From: a bacterium UBP2_UBA5202
GTDB lineage: Bacteria; Edwardsbacteria; AC1; EtOH8
Length of the DNA stretch: 64,000 bases
Assembly (NCBI GenBank): GCA_002412795.1
Contig: DHVS01000029.1
Location: 142,053 to 206,052, forward strand
Direction of reading: 5' to 3'
Below the pieces are notes generated by a model. The model had not been told where the DNA came from. It saw only the letters and a list, made by a program, of their open reading frames with translations, and did no database searches. Shown piece by piece: positions 9,692-18,692 of this stretch. The first letter of the stretch is position 1. Each line of letters opens with the position of its first letter. The translations under genes and the position numbers were made by a program.

Positions 9692-11022
9692 TAATTAGCC
9701 CCGATGACTATCCTGCCCCGCTTGATCACCGTCTTGACATAGTTGACCCCGTAATGATACGGAATATACCGGTAACTGGGGATGTCCATGATCAGCAGGT
9801 CCGCCTGCTTGCCTTCTTCAATGGAACCGATCCGGTCGCCCCGGTTCAGGGCGCAGGCCGCGTTGTAGGTGGCGGCGCAGATGGCCTCGGCCGGGGTCAG
9901 CCCCAGGTACAGGCAGGCCAGGCCAATGATGAACGGCATGTTCTCGATGGTGCAGGAACCGGGATTGTGGTCGGTGGCCAAAGCCACCGGGATTCCCATC
10001 TCGATCATCCTGCGGGCCGGGGCATAGTTCTTTTTGATGGTCAGGCTGGTGCCGGGAAGCAGCACCGCAATGGTCCCGGCCGCTTTCATCAGTTCCAGCC
10101 CGGTCTGCGAGGGGTACAGCAGGTGCTCGGCGCTGATGGCCTTAACTTTTCCGGCCGCTTCGGCCGCGCCGACCGAAGCCAGTTCATCGGCGTGAATCTT
10201 GGGGATCATCCCGAAATTGCTGGCGGTTTCCAGTATCTTGATCGCTTCTTCGGGGGTGAACACGCCCTGGTCGCAGAACACGTCGCAGAACTCGGCCAGA
10301 TTCTGCTCTGCGATCTTCGGCATCATTTCTTCGCAGATCAGCTTGACATAACCATCCCGGTCAATTTCAGAAGTGCCCTGAGCTTTGTCGAAGGGCTGAC
10401 TTCTGTATTCCTCCGGAAACTCATGCGCCCCCATGAATGTGGAAACCACCTCTATCGGCTGCAGCCCGTTCAGGTCTTTGTTGACCTCCAGCTGTTTGAT
10501 CTCGCTTTTGGTCTCCAGTCCGTAGCCGCTTTTAGATTCCACCGTGGTGGTCCCCCACATCAACATCCGGTCTAGGCGCTTCATGGCGTCGCGCTTTAAG
10601 ACCTCGCGGGAAGCCAGCCTGGTAGCCTTGACGGTGGAGCGGATGCCCCCGCCTTTGGCGGCGATCTCCTGGTACGAAACGCCCGAAGCCCGCATCTCGA
10701 ACTCGTCCTCGCGGGAGCCTCCGTAAACCAGGTGGGTGTGGCAGTCCACAAAGCCGGGCATCACCACTTGGTTACCGGCGTCGATGACCTTGGTGTGGGG
10801 CAGGAGTTTCAGCCTGGGCTTGAGTTCGGAGGTTTTGCCCACGGCCAAGATCTTGTCGTTCTCAATGGCAATGAGACCGTCCTCGATGACGCCGAGGTCG
10901 GACATGGCTAACCCCACCCGACCTAACACCCGGGTTTTGACCTCACCCCGCCCCTCTCCTAACGCATTAGGAGAGGGAGAAAGGGTCAGCAATTGGCCGA
11001 TATGTTGGATGATGAGGTGCAT
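9691..11022 (-). CDS. hutI: Imidazolonepropionase carrying two in-frame repeat insertions
   Basis: This 443-residue amidohydrolase has the HutI metal and substrate motifs: GFVDCHTHLVYGGSREDEFE near 90-110, KIHADELASVGAAEAA, SAEHLLY and LATDHNPGSC. It hydrolyses 4-imidazolone-5-propionate to N-formimino-L-glutamate in the cytoplasm. It is slightly long because two stretches do not belong to the family. Residues about 12-33 (SPSPNALGEGRGEVK) and 206-219 (RSQPFDKAQGTSE) are encoded by palindromic DNA repeats that kept the frame. The first sits just after the N-terminal strand, the second in a loop after the MGAHEFP segment, so activity may survive. The start codon has no strong Shine-Dalgarno. 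hutU ends 16 bp upstream. Confidence 0.93.
   Translation of the reverse strand: MHLIIQHIGQLLTLSPSPNALGEGRGEVKTRVLGRVGLAMSDLGVIEDGLIAIENDKILAVGKTSELKPRLKLLPHTKVIDAGNQVVMPGFVDCHTHLVYGGSREDEFEMRASGVSYQEIAAKGGGIRSTVKATRLASREVLKRDAMKRLDRMLMWGTTTVESKSGYGLETKSEIKQLEVNKDLNGLQPIEVVSTFMGAHEFPEEYRSQPFDKAQGTSEIDRDGYVKLICEEMMPKIAEQNLAEFCDVFCDQGVFTPEEAIKILETASNFGMIPKIHADELASVGAAEAAGKVKAISAEHLLYPSQTGLELMKAAGTIAVLLPGTSLTIKKNYAPARRMIEMGIPVALATDHNPGSCTIENMPFIIGLACLYLGLTPAEAICAATYNAACALNRGDRIGSIEEGKQADLLIMDIPSYRYIPYHYGVNYVKTVIKRGRIVIGAN
10368..10405. repeat. Palindromic repeat inserted in frame in hutI (PFDKAQG type)
   Basis: The arms CAGAAGT (10368-10374) and ACTTCTG (10399-10405) enclose CCCTGAGCTTTGTCGAAGGG. 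On the coding strand this gives SQPFDKAQGTSEI. A near-identical core, CCCTGAGCCTGTCGAAGGG, lies in intergenic DNA at 58930-58948, and degenerate copies are at 57117-57134 and 39515-39531. This is therefore a mobile or dispersed element and not native hutI sequence. Confidence 0.75.
10952..10977. repeat. Perfect hairpin repeat inserted near the 5' end of hutI
   Basis: CCCTCTCCTAA (10952-10962) and TTAGGAGAGGG (10967-10977) form a perfect 11-bp stem with a CGCA loop, flanked by CCTCACCCCG and GAGAAAGGGT. Translation gives the segment SPSPNALGEGRGE. This type of element is usually intergenic. A degenerate relative, CCCCCTCTCCCCG, lies at about 17028, upstream of the hutH paralogue. Confidence 0.75.
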
Positions 11023-11038
11023 ATGGAAGAATCAATTA

Positions 11039-12688
11039 TTACTTCATCATGGGTATGATTACTTTTTTCTGCTTCGCCACTTTTTTGGCAATGTCATACC
11101 CCGCGTCCACGTGGCGCAAAATGCCCATCCCGGGATCGTTGGTAAGTACCCGCTCTATCCGCTTGGCCATCTCCTTGGTCCCGTCGGCCACCGTCACCTG
11201 CCCGGCGTGGATGGAGTAGCCTATGCCCACTCCCCCGCCGTGGTGTATGGAGACCCAGGAGGCGCCCGAGGCCACGTTGACCATGGCGTTCAGCAGCGGC
11301 CAGTCGGCGATGGCATCACTGCCGTCCTTCATGGCTTCGGTCTCGCGGTTGGGCGAGGCCACCGAGCCGCAGTCCAGGTGGTCCCGGCCGATGACGATGG
11401 GGGCTTTTATCTTCCCCTTCTTCACCAGGTCGTTGAACAGCAGTCCGGCCTTGTCCCTTTCGCCATATCCCAGCCAGCAGATCCGGGCCGGCAGGCCCTG
11501 GAAATTGACCTTCTTTTGGGCCATCTTGATCCAGCGGGCCAGATGCAGATTCTTGGGGAACAGCTTCAGCACCGCTTCATCTGTCACCGCGATATCCTTG
11601 GGATCGCCGGAAAGCGCCGCCCAACGGAACGGGCCCTTGCCCTCGCAGAACAAGTCGCGGATGTATTCCGGCACGAAGCCCGGCACGTCAAAGGCGTTCT
11701 TGATGCCGTGCTTCACAGCCTGGCCCCGGATGTTGTTGCCATAGTCAAAGGCGATGGCGCCCTGCTTCTGCATGTCCAGCATAGCCTGCATGTGGACGGC
11801 CATTGCCTGGAGGCTTCGCTTCTTGTATTCCTCGGGATTGTCCTTGCGCAGCCACAGTGCATCGTTCAGCGTGATTCCGTGCGGCACGTAACCGTTCAGC
11901 TCGTCGTGGGCCGAGGTCTGGTCGGTGACCACGTCGGGAATGATGTTCCGCCTGACCAGTTCCGGCAGCACATCGGCACAGTTGCCCACCAGACCAACCG
12001 ACAAGGCTTCGCCCTTTTTCACCGCTTCGCGGACCAGCTTAAGCGCGTTGTCCAGGTTGACGCTCATCACATCGCAATAGCCGGTGGCTATCCGTTTCTT
12101 TATCCTCTCCGGATCAACTTCAACATTGAGGATCACACCCTCGTTCATGGTAACGGACAAGGGCTGGGCCCCTGACATCCCGCCCATGCCGCCGGTCAGC
12201 ACCCATTTGCCCTTCAACGATCCGCCGAAATGCTTTTGGGCCAGGGCCCCGAAGGTCTCGTAGGTGCCCTGCAGTATCCCTTGGGTGCCGATGTAGATCC
12301 AGCTGCCGGCGGTCATCTGGCCGTACATGATCAGGCCAAGAGCCTCCAGCTTGCGGAAATAGTCCCAGTTGGCCCAATGGGGCACCAGGTTGGAGTTGGC
12401 GATCAGCACCCGCGGGCAATGGGGATGGGTCTGCAGAATTCCCACCGGCTTGCCGGACTGCACCAGCAGGGTCTCGTCCTCCTTAAGTTTCTTGAGCGAC
12501 TTGATGATGGCATGATAGCAGTCCCAGTTGCGGGCCGCCCGGCCGTTGCCGCCGTAGACTATCAGGTCCTCCGGTCTCTCGGCCACCACCGGGTCAAGGT
12601 TGTTCATCAGCATCCGCATGGCGGCCTCCTGCTGCCAGCCCTGGCAGGTGATCTTGGTGCCGCGGGGGGATTTGATTATATTGGGCAT
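11039..12688 (-). CDS. hutU: Urocanate hydratase
   Basis: The 549-residue protein is full length for the family. It opens MPNIIKSPRGTKITCQGWQQ EAAMRMLMNNLDP, followed by VYGGNGRAARNWDC. The NAD-binding glycine-rich segment is GGMGGMSGAQPLSVTMNEG, then VDPERIKKRI, and DQTSAHDELNGYVP and RDHLDCGSVASPNRET further on. It converts urocanate to 4-imidazolone-5-propionate using tightly bound NAD+ as an electrophile. The start is supported by GAGGATAT about 5 bp upstream. A 64-bp palindromic element overlaps the end of the upstream M48 gene and separates it from hutU. Confidence 0.96.
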   Translation of the reverse strand: MPNIIKSPRGTKITCQGWQQEAAMRMLMNNLDPVVAERPEDLIVYGGNGRAARNWDCYHAIIKSLKKLKEDETLLVQSGKPVGILQTHPHCPRVLIANSNLVPHWANWDYFRKLEALGLIMYGQMTAGSWIYIGTQGILQGTYETFGALAQKHFGGSLKGKWVLTGGMGGMSGAQPLSVTMNEGVILNVEVDPERIKKRIATGYCDVMSVNLDNALKLVREAVKKGEALSVGLVGNCADVLPELVRRNIIPDVVTDQTSAHDELNGYVPHGITLNDALWLRKDNPEEYKKRSLQAMAVHMQAMLDMQKQGAIAFDYGNNIRGQAVKHGIKNAFDVPGFVPEYIRDLFCEGKGPFRWAALSGDPKDIAVTDEAVLKLFPKNLHLARWIKMAQKKVNFQGLPARICWLGYGERDKAGLLFNDLVKKGKIKAPIVIGRDHLDCGSVASPNRETEAMKDGSDAIADWPLLNAMVNVASGASWVSIHHGGGVGIGYSIHAGQVTVADGTKEMAKRIERVLTNDPGMGILRHVDAGYDIAKKVAKQKKVIIPMMK

Positions 12689-12718
12689 GGATATATCCTC
12701 GTATTTTTATTTCTTTTT

Positions 12719-12782
12719 GTAAGGGCAATTCACGTGTCCGACGTAGCCGTAGAAGTGGCGTAGTTGGATGAATTGCCCTTAC
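12719..12782. repeat. Palindromic repeat with GGGCAATTCA arms, overlapping an M48 gene end
   Basis: Perfect 14-bp arms GTAAGGGCAATTCA (12719-12732) and TGAATTGCCCTTAC (12769-12782) flank a 36-bp centre containing TCCGACGTAGCC and GGCGTAGTTGGA, itself partly self-complementary. The left arm supplies the stop codon of the M48 protease gene. A second copy with the centre missing is the perfect palindrome at 55124-55151. Confidence 0.8.
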
Positions 12783-14046
12783 CTTTTTCTAGGTCATCTA
12801 TGGCCTTCAGCCTGGCCAGCAGTGGCGGGTGGGAATAGTGAAAGATGACATACAGGGGATGCGGAAACAGGTTGCTCAGGTTCTTCTGACTCAACTTGAT
12901 CAACGCCCCTTTCATGTCGCCAGCCGATGGATTGAGCTTCAAGGCATAAGCGTCGGACTGATATTCATATTTGCGCGACTGCCAGTTCATCAGGGGCGAC
13001 AGCAGCAGATTCAATGGTTCCAACAGGATCGACACCACGTAAAGGGCCACGCCTATCAAGGGTCCGTTGAACCCGGTATCAATGAACAGGTCCCCCAGCC
13101 CGATGGCGTTGTATATCCAGGGGTGGGCCAGGACCCTTGACGCGGCGAAAAGCAGTACTCCGGATAGAACAGACACTGCCAGGATCATTTTGAAGATATG
13201 CTTCATCTTCCAGTGTCCGATCTCGTGGCCCATCACCGACAGCAGTTCCTGGTGGCTGTAATTCTTGACCATGGTATCGTAGAACACGATCCGCCTGGTC
13301 CTGCCCATTCCGGTGAAAAAGGCGTTGTCATGGGTGCTGCGCTTGGAGGCGTCCATCTGATAGACCCCGGCCAGGGGGAAATCGGCCTTTCGGGCCATTT
13401 CAAGTATCTTGTTCTTAAGCACCTCGTCTTCCAGCGGCACGAACTTGTTGAACAGCGGCATCAGCACCACCGGCGACAGGTATATCATCAGGAAGGTAAA
13501 AGCCACCACCAGTCCCCAGGCCGCCAGCCACCACCAGTTTTCCAGCCAGTTGATGAAAAGATAAAAGCCTGAGAACAGCAGTGCCATCAAAATACCGGAG
13601 ATCAGCAAACTCTTTACCTGATCTCCCAGCCATGTCTTGATGGTGATGGTGGAAAAGCCGTATTTCTTTTCCAGTTTAAAGTCGGAATAGAGAGAGGCAG
13701 GTATCCCTGACAGGTAGCCTATCAGCATCAAAATGAGCATCACCGCCAGCCCTTGCAGCAGCGGGGCGACTGCCAGCGCATCGGCCCAAAGCGTTATCTG
13801 CGGCACTATCCCGGCGGCAAATAGAATGATCACCACCGCGGTTGACACGAACTCGCTCCAGTATCCCAGCCTGGTCTTGGCTACGGTATACTCGGCGATC
13901 TGGGCCACCTTTGTGGCATCAAACAGATCCGAGACCTCCGGCGGCAGACCCTTCTGGATGCTGGCTTTGAGGTGCGCCAGGTTCAACCCGGACAGCAGGC
14001 TGGTGACCAGGTAGCCGAAGAATAGTATAGAAATTAACAATATCAT
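12730..14046 (-). CDS. M48-family integral membrane metalloprotease (Ste24/CAAX protease type)
   Basis: The 438-residue protein has several membrane segments (1-20, about 65-125, 145-200 and 285-345) and the zinc motif HEIGH (in VMGHEIGHWKMKH). The downstream ligand region is YEYQSDAYAL, where the Glu is the third zinc ligand. This layout is that of Ste24-type proteases (CAAX prenyl protease 1-like), which in bacteria are thought to act in membrane-protein quality control. The last residues, KGNSSNYATSTATSDT, are encoded by a dispersed palindromic repeat and are probably not ancestral. It lies inside the hut cluster with no obvious functional link to histidine. Confidence 0.9.
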   Translation of the reverse strand: MILLISILFFGYLVTSLLSGLNLAHLKASIQKGLPPEVSDLFDATKVAQIAEYTVAKTRLGYWSEFVSTAVVIILFAAGIVPQITLWADALAVAPLLQGLAVMLILMLIGYLSGIPASLYSDFKLEKKYGFSTITIKTWLGDQVKSLLISGILMALLFSGFYLFINWLENWWWLAAWGLVVAFTFLMIYLSPVVLMPLFNKFVPLEDEVLKNKILEMARKADFPLAGVYQMDASKRSTHDNAFFTGMGRTRRIVFYDTMVKNYSHQELLSVMGHEIGHWKMKHIFKMILAVSVLSGVLLFAASRVLAHPWIYNAIGLGDLFIDTGFNGPLIGVALYVVSILLEPLNLLLSPLMNWQSRKYEYQSDAYALKLNPSAGDMKGALIKLSQKNLSNLFPHPLYVIFHYSHPPLLARLKAIDDLEKGKGNSSNYATSTATSDT

Positions 14047-14056
14047 AATATTTTCT

Positions 14057-15457
14057 TCAAACTTTTATCGCCTTGGTCAATTCATCAATTCGCAGCCGGT
14101 AAACGTGCCGGAGGGAACTCTCGTACATTTTTTGATATATGTTAAGTGCCTCCCGGGCGCAAGTCGGATCCTGATTCATCAGAAACATCGTATAGTATAC
14201 TTCTGCCATTTCTTCGTCAGACAATTTATCCTCCAGCATTTCTTTAAATGTCTGAAGAGACTTTTCTAGTTCGGCCGGGTATGACAGCCTGGCCTTGAGC
14301 AACGAGGCCTCAAAAACAATCTCAGGACGGGAGATGGCCGTCGCGATCGTCAGGGCCTCCCCATTCAGGTCTAATGCCTCCGCGGTCCTTCCGGTTTGGG
14401 CGCAGATTTCTGCCTTGTGGTTGAGATCTGCGCACAGATAATGTTTGGCATCCGTTTCGCGGCTTAGCTTTATGGCCTGGTCAAAATGCTGCTCGGCATT
14501 CGATATGTCTCCGGTCATTACATACAACTTGCCCAGGTTGCCCAAGGCAATAGCCTCATCCCGTTGATCGTTTCGTCCCCGTGAAAGTTCAAGGTCTTTC
14601 AGAAAATATTCCTGAGCTTGGTAGTAATCGCCCAGTTCATAGTAGACTAGGCCCAGGTTCCCTATGGCATAATTTATGGCTTGTTTATCCTTAAGTTCTA
14701 GGGCAATCCTGTAAAATTCTTCCAGTTGGGCTTTGGCTTCCCCGTATTTTTTTATATCTATATGGGCCACTCCAAGGTTGCAGAGGACAATGCAGTACCC
14801 CATCTTGTCGCCGATCTCTTTGGCGGCAGACAGCCTTTTTTGGTAGCATCCAATGGCCTGATGAATATCGCCCTTTTCCCGATAAACGATGCCCATGTTG
14901 TTGTATATGATGCCGGCAACCCTTTTATCCTCCATGTCGCGGGCAAGTTCCAGCGCGTCTTCAAAATGCTTTAGTGCGGCATCGTAATCACCCCTGTTCC
15001 GGCAAAGGTTCCCCAGATTGCTCCTGGCAGCATACATGGTCCTGGTAAAACCCAGCTCCTTTGCCATCTGGTAGCCCAGGCTGTAATATTCTTCTGCTTT
15101 GGAATAATCGTTTCGGACCTCAAAGATACTGCCCAGGTTACAGGTGACTACGGCCTCTTCTTCCCTTTCGCCCAGCTTTTGATAAAGCTCAACTGCTTTC
15201 AGCATTTCAACCAAAGCCTCGTCCAGCTTACCCATCAAACGCAAAAGCCATCCCAGGCCCCGCCTGGCCCTGGCCGACAAGTCGGGTTTGCCCCATGCTT
15301 CCGCTTTCCGGATCCCGGACCTGTAACGTTGTTCGGCCTTGTCGCGCTGTCCCAAAAGCAGTCTGATGTCCCCGATGGAACAATGCACCCCCAATGCCGT
15401 TCTGGAGTTTACTTTCAGGCATGGCGAGTATTTCCAAGCGGAACTGGTCATAGTCAT
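14057..15457 (-). CDS. TPR protein (TPR_12 array)
   Basis: This 466-residue protein is made almost entirely of 40-residue TPR units of the kinesin-light-chain/TPR_12 type, e.g. VVTCNLGSIFEVRNDYSKAE, NLGNLCRNRGDYDAALKHFE, NNMGIVYREKGDIHQAIGCY and NLGLVYYELGDYYQAQEYFL. No signal peptide, kinase or cyclase domain is present. The N-terminus (MTMTSSAWKYSPCLKVNSRT) enters a TPR part-way, so this may be an amputated C-terminal half of a larger signalling protein. The start is poorly supported: there is no clear Shine-Dalgarno 10 bp after the end of the upstream gene. Its role in the hut cluster is unknown. Confidence 0.8.
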   Translation of the reverse strand: MTMTSSAWKYSPCLKVNSRTALGVHCSIGDIRLLLGQRDKAEQRYRSGIRKAEAWGKPDLSARARRGLGWLLRLMGKLDEALVEMLKAVELYQKLGEREEEAVVTCNLGSIFEVRNDYSKAEEYYSLGYQMAKELGFTRTMYAARSNLGNLCRNRGDYDAALKHFEDALELARDMEDKRVAGIIYNNMGIVYREKGDIHQAIGCYQKRLSAAKEIGDKMGYCIVLCNLGVAHIDIKKYGEAKAQLEEFYRIALELKDKQAINYAIGNLGLVYYELGDYYQAQEYFLKDLELSRGRNDQRDEAIALGNLGKLYVMTGDISNAEQHFDQAIKLSRETDAKHYLCADLNHKAEICAQTGRTAEALDLNGEALTIATAISRPEIVFEASLLKARLSYPAELEKSLQTFKEMLEDKLSDEEMAEVYYTMFLMNQDPTCAREALNIYQKMYESSLRHVYRLRIDELTKAIKV

Positions 15458-15467
15458 GGTTTTTAGG

Positions 15468-16991
15468 TTACTCCAAACTCCCTACGGCCTTCTCCACATC
15501 TTCTAGCACCTGGCCGGACCTCACCAGCTCCTTCATGGTGGTGTGGTCCCTGTAAAGCGGGCGGTCGATCTCCAAATATTCCACGTGTTTTCTTACGATC
15601 TCTTTGGCCTTGGTTGTTCCGGCGCCGAACTTATAGTCGCGGAGATCCAGGGCCTGGGCGGCGGCCATCATCTCGATGCCCAATATGCCATAGGCATTGT
15701 CCAGGATCTGGAAATTCTTGATGGCGGTGTTCATGCCCATGGAGACAAAATCCTCCTGGTCGGCCGCCGCCGGGATTGACTGGATGGAGGCCGGGGTGGA
15801 AAGGATCTTTTGCTCAACTATCAATGTGTCGGCGGTGTACTGGGAGAGCATCAGGCCGGAGAACATCCCGCCGCTTTTGGTCAGAAAAGCCGGCAGGCCC
15901 ACGCTGAGGGCCGGATTGTTGAGCCGGTTCATCCGCCGTTCGGAAAGGATGCTGACCATGGTGATGCAGTATCCGGCCATGTCCATCGGCACCCCCACCG
16001 GCGACCCCTGGAAATTGGCCCCGGACAGCTGGAGGTTCTCCTCCGGGAAGAAGATGGGGTTGTCCCCCACCCCGTTCAATTCTATCTCCACCTGGGACCG
16101 GGCATAGGCCAAAGCATCGTGGGCCGCGCCGATCACCTGGGGGGTGGAGCGCATGGAATAGGCGTCCTGGACCTTGCACTTGACCCGGCCCTCGTTCAGG
16201 TCGCCGCCTGATGCCATTTTGCGGATGGCCGCCGCGCTGCGCACCGCTCCCTTGAATCCCCGGGCCTCGTGCAGTTTGGCGATGTAGGGCTTCATGTTGG
16301 CTTTCAGAGCCTCCAGCGACATGGCGGCCGCGATCTCGGCCTGCTTAAGCCAGCGATTGGCATCATACAGAAAGATGGCGCTCATGGCGGTCAGCACGTT
16401 TGATCCGTTGATGGTGCCCAGCCCGTCCCGGGCCTGCAGTCCGGGGATCTTGATCTCGGCCTGGTCCATGGCCTCCTTGCCGGGCAACAGCTGTCCCTGG
16501 TAATAGGCCTGTCCCTCCCCCAAAAGCAGCAGGGCTATCTGGGACATGGGAGCCAGGTCGCCGCAGGCGCCAACGGAGCCCTTTTGGCAGACGTATGGGG
16601 TAACCCCCTTGTTCAGCATCTCCGCCAGGGTCAAAGTAATCTCGGGGCGGATGCCGGAGTTGCCGTGGGCGTGGACATTGATCCGCCCGGCCATGGCGCC
16701 CCGCACATATTCTATGGGAGCCGGATCGCCGATCCCGGCGGCGTGGTTGTATATCAGGTACTTCTGGAAATCCCTGACCTGGTCGTCACTCAAAACGACC
16801 TCGGAAAATTCCCCGATTCCGGTGTTGACGCCGTACATGATCTCATGGGCATCTATCTTCTTCTCCAGCATGGCCCGGCATTTTTTGATCCGTTCCAAAG
16901 CCTCGGGGGCCAGCTCCACTTTTTCGTTATGGCGGGCTATCCTGACGATCTTTTCGACGGTCAAACCGGAACCGTTGAGTACGATGGACAT
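15468..16991 (-). CDS. Divergent aromatic amino acid lyase (HutH paralogue with Ala-Cys-Gly MIO site)
   Basis: This 507-residue member of the histidine/phenylalanine/tyrosine ammonia-lyase family has YGVNTGIGEFSEV, NHAAGIGDP and SGIRPEITL. The cofactor site is SVGACGDLAPMSQ with Ala-Cys-Gly at 142-144. Canonical enzymes cyclise Ala-Ser-Gly into the MIO electrophile; Ser-to-Cys mutants of known histidine lyase are reported to stay active. It also has QEDFVSMG where HutH has QEDHVSMG, so substrate specificity may differ: another lyase or an aminomutase is possible. It directly follows true hutH. Calling it histidine ammonia-lyase on family membership alone would be unsafe. Confidence 0.85.
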   Translation of the reverse strand: MSIVLNGSGLTVEKIVRIARHNEKVELAPEALERIKKCRAMLEKKIDAHEIMYGVNTGIGEFSEVVLSDDQVRDFQKYLIYNHAAGIGDPAPIEYVRGAMAGRINVHAHGNSGIRPEITLTLAEMLNKGVTPYVCQKGSVGACGDLAPMSQIALLLLGEGQAYYQGQLLPGKEAMDQAEIKIPGLQARDGLGTINGSNVLTAMSAIFLYDANRWLKQAEIAAAMSLEALKANMKPYIAKLHEARGFKGAVRSAAAIRKMASGGDLNEGRVKCKVQDAYSMRSTPQVIGAAHDALAYARSQVEIELNGVGDNPIFFPEENLQLSGANFQGSPVGVPMDMAGYCITMVSILSERRMNRLNNPALSVGLPAFLTKSGGMFSGLMLSQYTADTLIVEQKILSTPASIQSIPAAADQEDFVSMGMNTAIKNFQILDNAYGILGIEMMAAAQALDLRDYKFGAGTTKAKEIVRKHVEYLEIDRPLYRDHTTMKELVRSGQVLEDVEKAVGSLE

Positions 16992-17097
16992 TTTACTCTC
17001 CTGCTATCTATTTTTTAAACTCATCCCCCTCTCCCCGTCTCTTGGAACCGTGCTGAGCATGCCGAAGCAAAGAGAAGGAGCAGGAGGTTGAGTTAGG

Positions 17098-18627
17098 TTA
17101 TTTGAGTTTCCCGATCTGCTTTTCCACAGCATCCAAGATATACCCATCCAGTATCATGTCATTTATGGCTTCTATGTCCAGGTGGAACTCCCGGTCCTGC
17201 TTGAACGCTTTGACGCCATGGCGTATGACCTGATAGGCCGCGTCCACTCCTTTGCCCGGTTTCAGCGGCTTCAGGAATTCCAGGCCCTGGGCGGCGGCCA
17301 GCAGTTCGCAGGCCAGCACATAGCGGACATTGCCGCAGATCTGACCGGCCTTGCGGGCCCCGAAAGTTCCCATGGAAACGTGGTCCTCCTGGTTGGCCGA
17401 GGTGGGAATGGAATCGACCGAAGAAGGATGGGCCAGCACCTTGTTCTCGGAGACCAGCGAGGCGGCGGTGTTCTGGGTGATCATCAGCCCGGAGTTCAGG
17501 CCCCCGTGCTCGGTCAGGAACCCCGGCAGTCCGGAAAGCGAGGTGTCCAGCAGACGGGCCAGACGTCGTTCGGAGATGTCGGCCAGCTCGGCCGCGGCGA
17601 TGCCCAGGTAATCCATGGCCAGGGCCACCGGCTGTCCGTGGAAATTCCCGCCCGAGAGCACTTCGTGCTCTTTTACAAATACCAGGGGATTGTCGGTGAC
17701 CGAGTTCAGCTCCGTCTCCAGCACCTGGCGGATGTGCTTGATGGCGGTCTTGGCGGCCCCGTGCACCTGGGGCATGCAGCGCAGGGAATAGGAATCCTGC
17801 ACCTTCTGGCAGTCCTGGTGTGATTTTCTGATCTGGCTGCCGGAAAGAAGTTTCCTGAGGTTTTCGGCCGAATCCATCTGCCCGCCGTGCGGCCTTAAGG
17901 CCTGGATCCGTGGGTCAAAGGCCTTGTCGGTGCCCCGTAAAGCCTCCAAAGACATGGCTCCGGCGATATCGGATATTTTGCAGAGCTTTTCGGCTTCCAG
18001 CAGGTTAATAATGCCCACCGCGGTCATCACCTCGGTTCCGTTGGTGATGGCCAAACCTTCCTTGGCCTTAAGGATCAAAGGCTTCATTCCCGCCTTTTTC
18101 AGAGCTTCGGCCCCGTTGACGATCTTTCCCTTGTAAAGTGCCTGGCCCCGCCCGATCATCACCAGCCCGATATGGGCCAGGGGCGACAGGTCGCCGGAAG
18201 CGCCCACCGAGCCCTGCTGCGGGACCAGAGGTATGATGTCATTGTTTAAAAGCCCCAGCAGCTGCCGGACCACGGCTGGACGAACGCCGGAAGCCCCTTG
18301 GCAGAGCTGATTAGCCTGCAAAAGCATGATCGCCTTGACCTGGTGGGGCTGAAACAGAGGCCCCACTCCGGTGGCATGGCTTTTTATCAGGTTTTCCTGC
18401 AGCCGGTCGATCTCATCCAGCGAGATCCGGACCTCGGCGAATTTTCCGAAACCGGTAGTGATGCCGTAGACCGTCCTGTTTTCCTTGATTATCCGCTCCA
18501 CCACCCTGCGGCCGGAAACCAGGCGGGACAATGCTGATGCCGATAGTGATAGCTGCGTTTTCATTGAGGCCACCGCTCCGACAATTTTCAGGGTCAATGG
18601 TCTTTGTCCGACAATAACTTTTTGCAT
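17098..18627 (-). CDS. hutH: Histidine ammonia-lyase
   Basis: The 509-residue protein has all canonical HutH features: YGITTGFGKFAEV, the SHATGVGP substrate loop, SVGASGDLSPLAH with the MIO tripeptide Ala-Ser-Gly at 143-145, NGTEVMTAV, DNPLVF and NQEDHVSMG. It removes ammonia from L-histidine to give urocanate, the first step of the pathway completed by hutU, hutI and ftcD downstream. It is the first gene of the cluster, with a promoter-like sequence 32-60 bp upstream. A 106-bp gap with a degenerate repeat separates it from the paralogue that follows. Length and motifs leave little doubt. Confidence 0.95.
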   Translation of the reverse strand: MQKVIVGQRPLTLKIVGAVASMKTQLSLSASALSRLVSGRRVVERIIKENRTVYGITTGFGKFAEVRISLDEIDRLQENLIKSHATGVGPLFQPHQVKAIMLLQANQLCQGASGVRPAVVRQLLGLLNNDIIPLVPQQGSVGASGDLSPLAHIGLVMIGRGQALYKGKIVNGAEALKKAGMKPLILKAKEGLAITNGTEVMTAVGIINLLEAEKLCKISDIAGAMSLEALRGTDKAFDPRIQALRPHGGQMDSAENLRKLLSGSQIRKSHQDCQKVQDSYSLRCMPQVHGAAKTAIKHIRQVLETELNSVTDNPLVFVKEHEVLSGGNFHGQPVALAMDYLGIAAAELADISERRLARLLDTSLSGLPGFLTEHGGLNSGLMITQNTAASLVSENKVLAHPSSVDSIPTSANQEDHVSMGTFGARKAGQICGNVRYVLACELLAAAQGLEFLKPLKPGKGVDAAYQVIRHGVKAFKQDREFHLDIEAINDMILDGYILDAVEKQIGKLK

Positions 18628-18658
18628 GGTATCAGCTTCTATAAGATTATAAACTCAT

Positions 18659-18687
18659 ATTTTAGCCAATTTAGCGGAATAAGTCAA
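18659..18687 (-). promoter_or_regulatory. Predicted sigma70-type promoter for the hut cluster
   Basis: On the minus strand TTGACT (18687-18682) is separated by exactly 17 bp from TAAAAT (18664-18659), close to the -35/-10 consensus. Transcription would start near 18652, leaving a leader of about 25 nt before the hutH ATG. It sits immediately downstream of the terminator of the preceding operon, as expected for a new transcription unit. Confidence 0.6.
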
Positions 18688-18692
18688 TGGAA

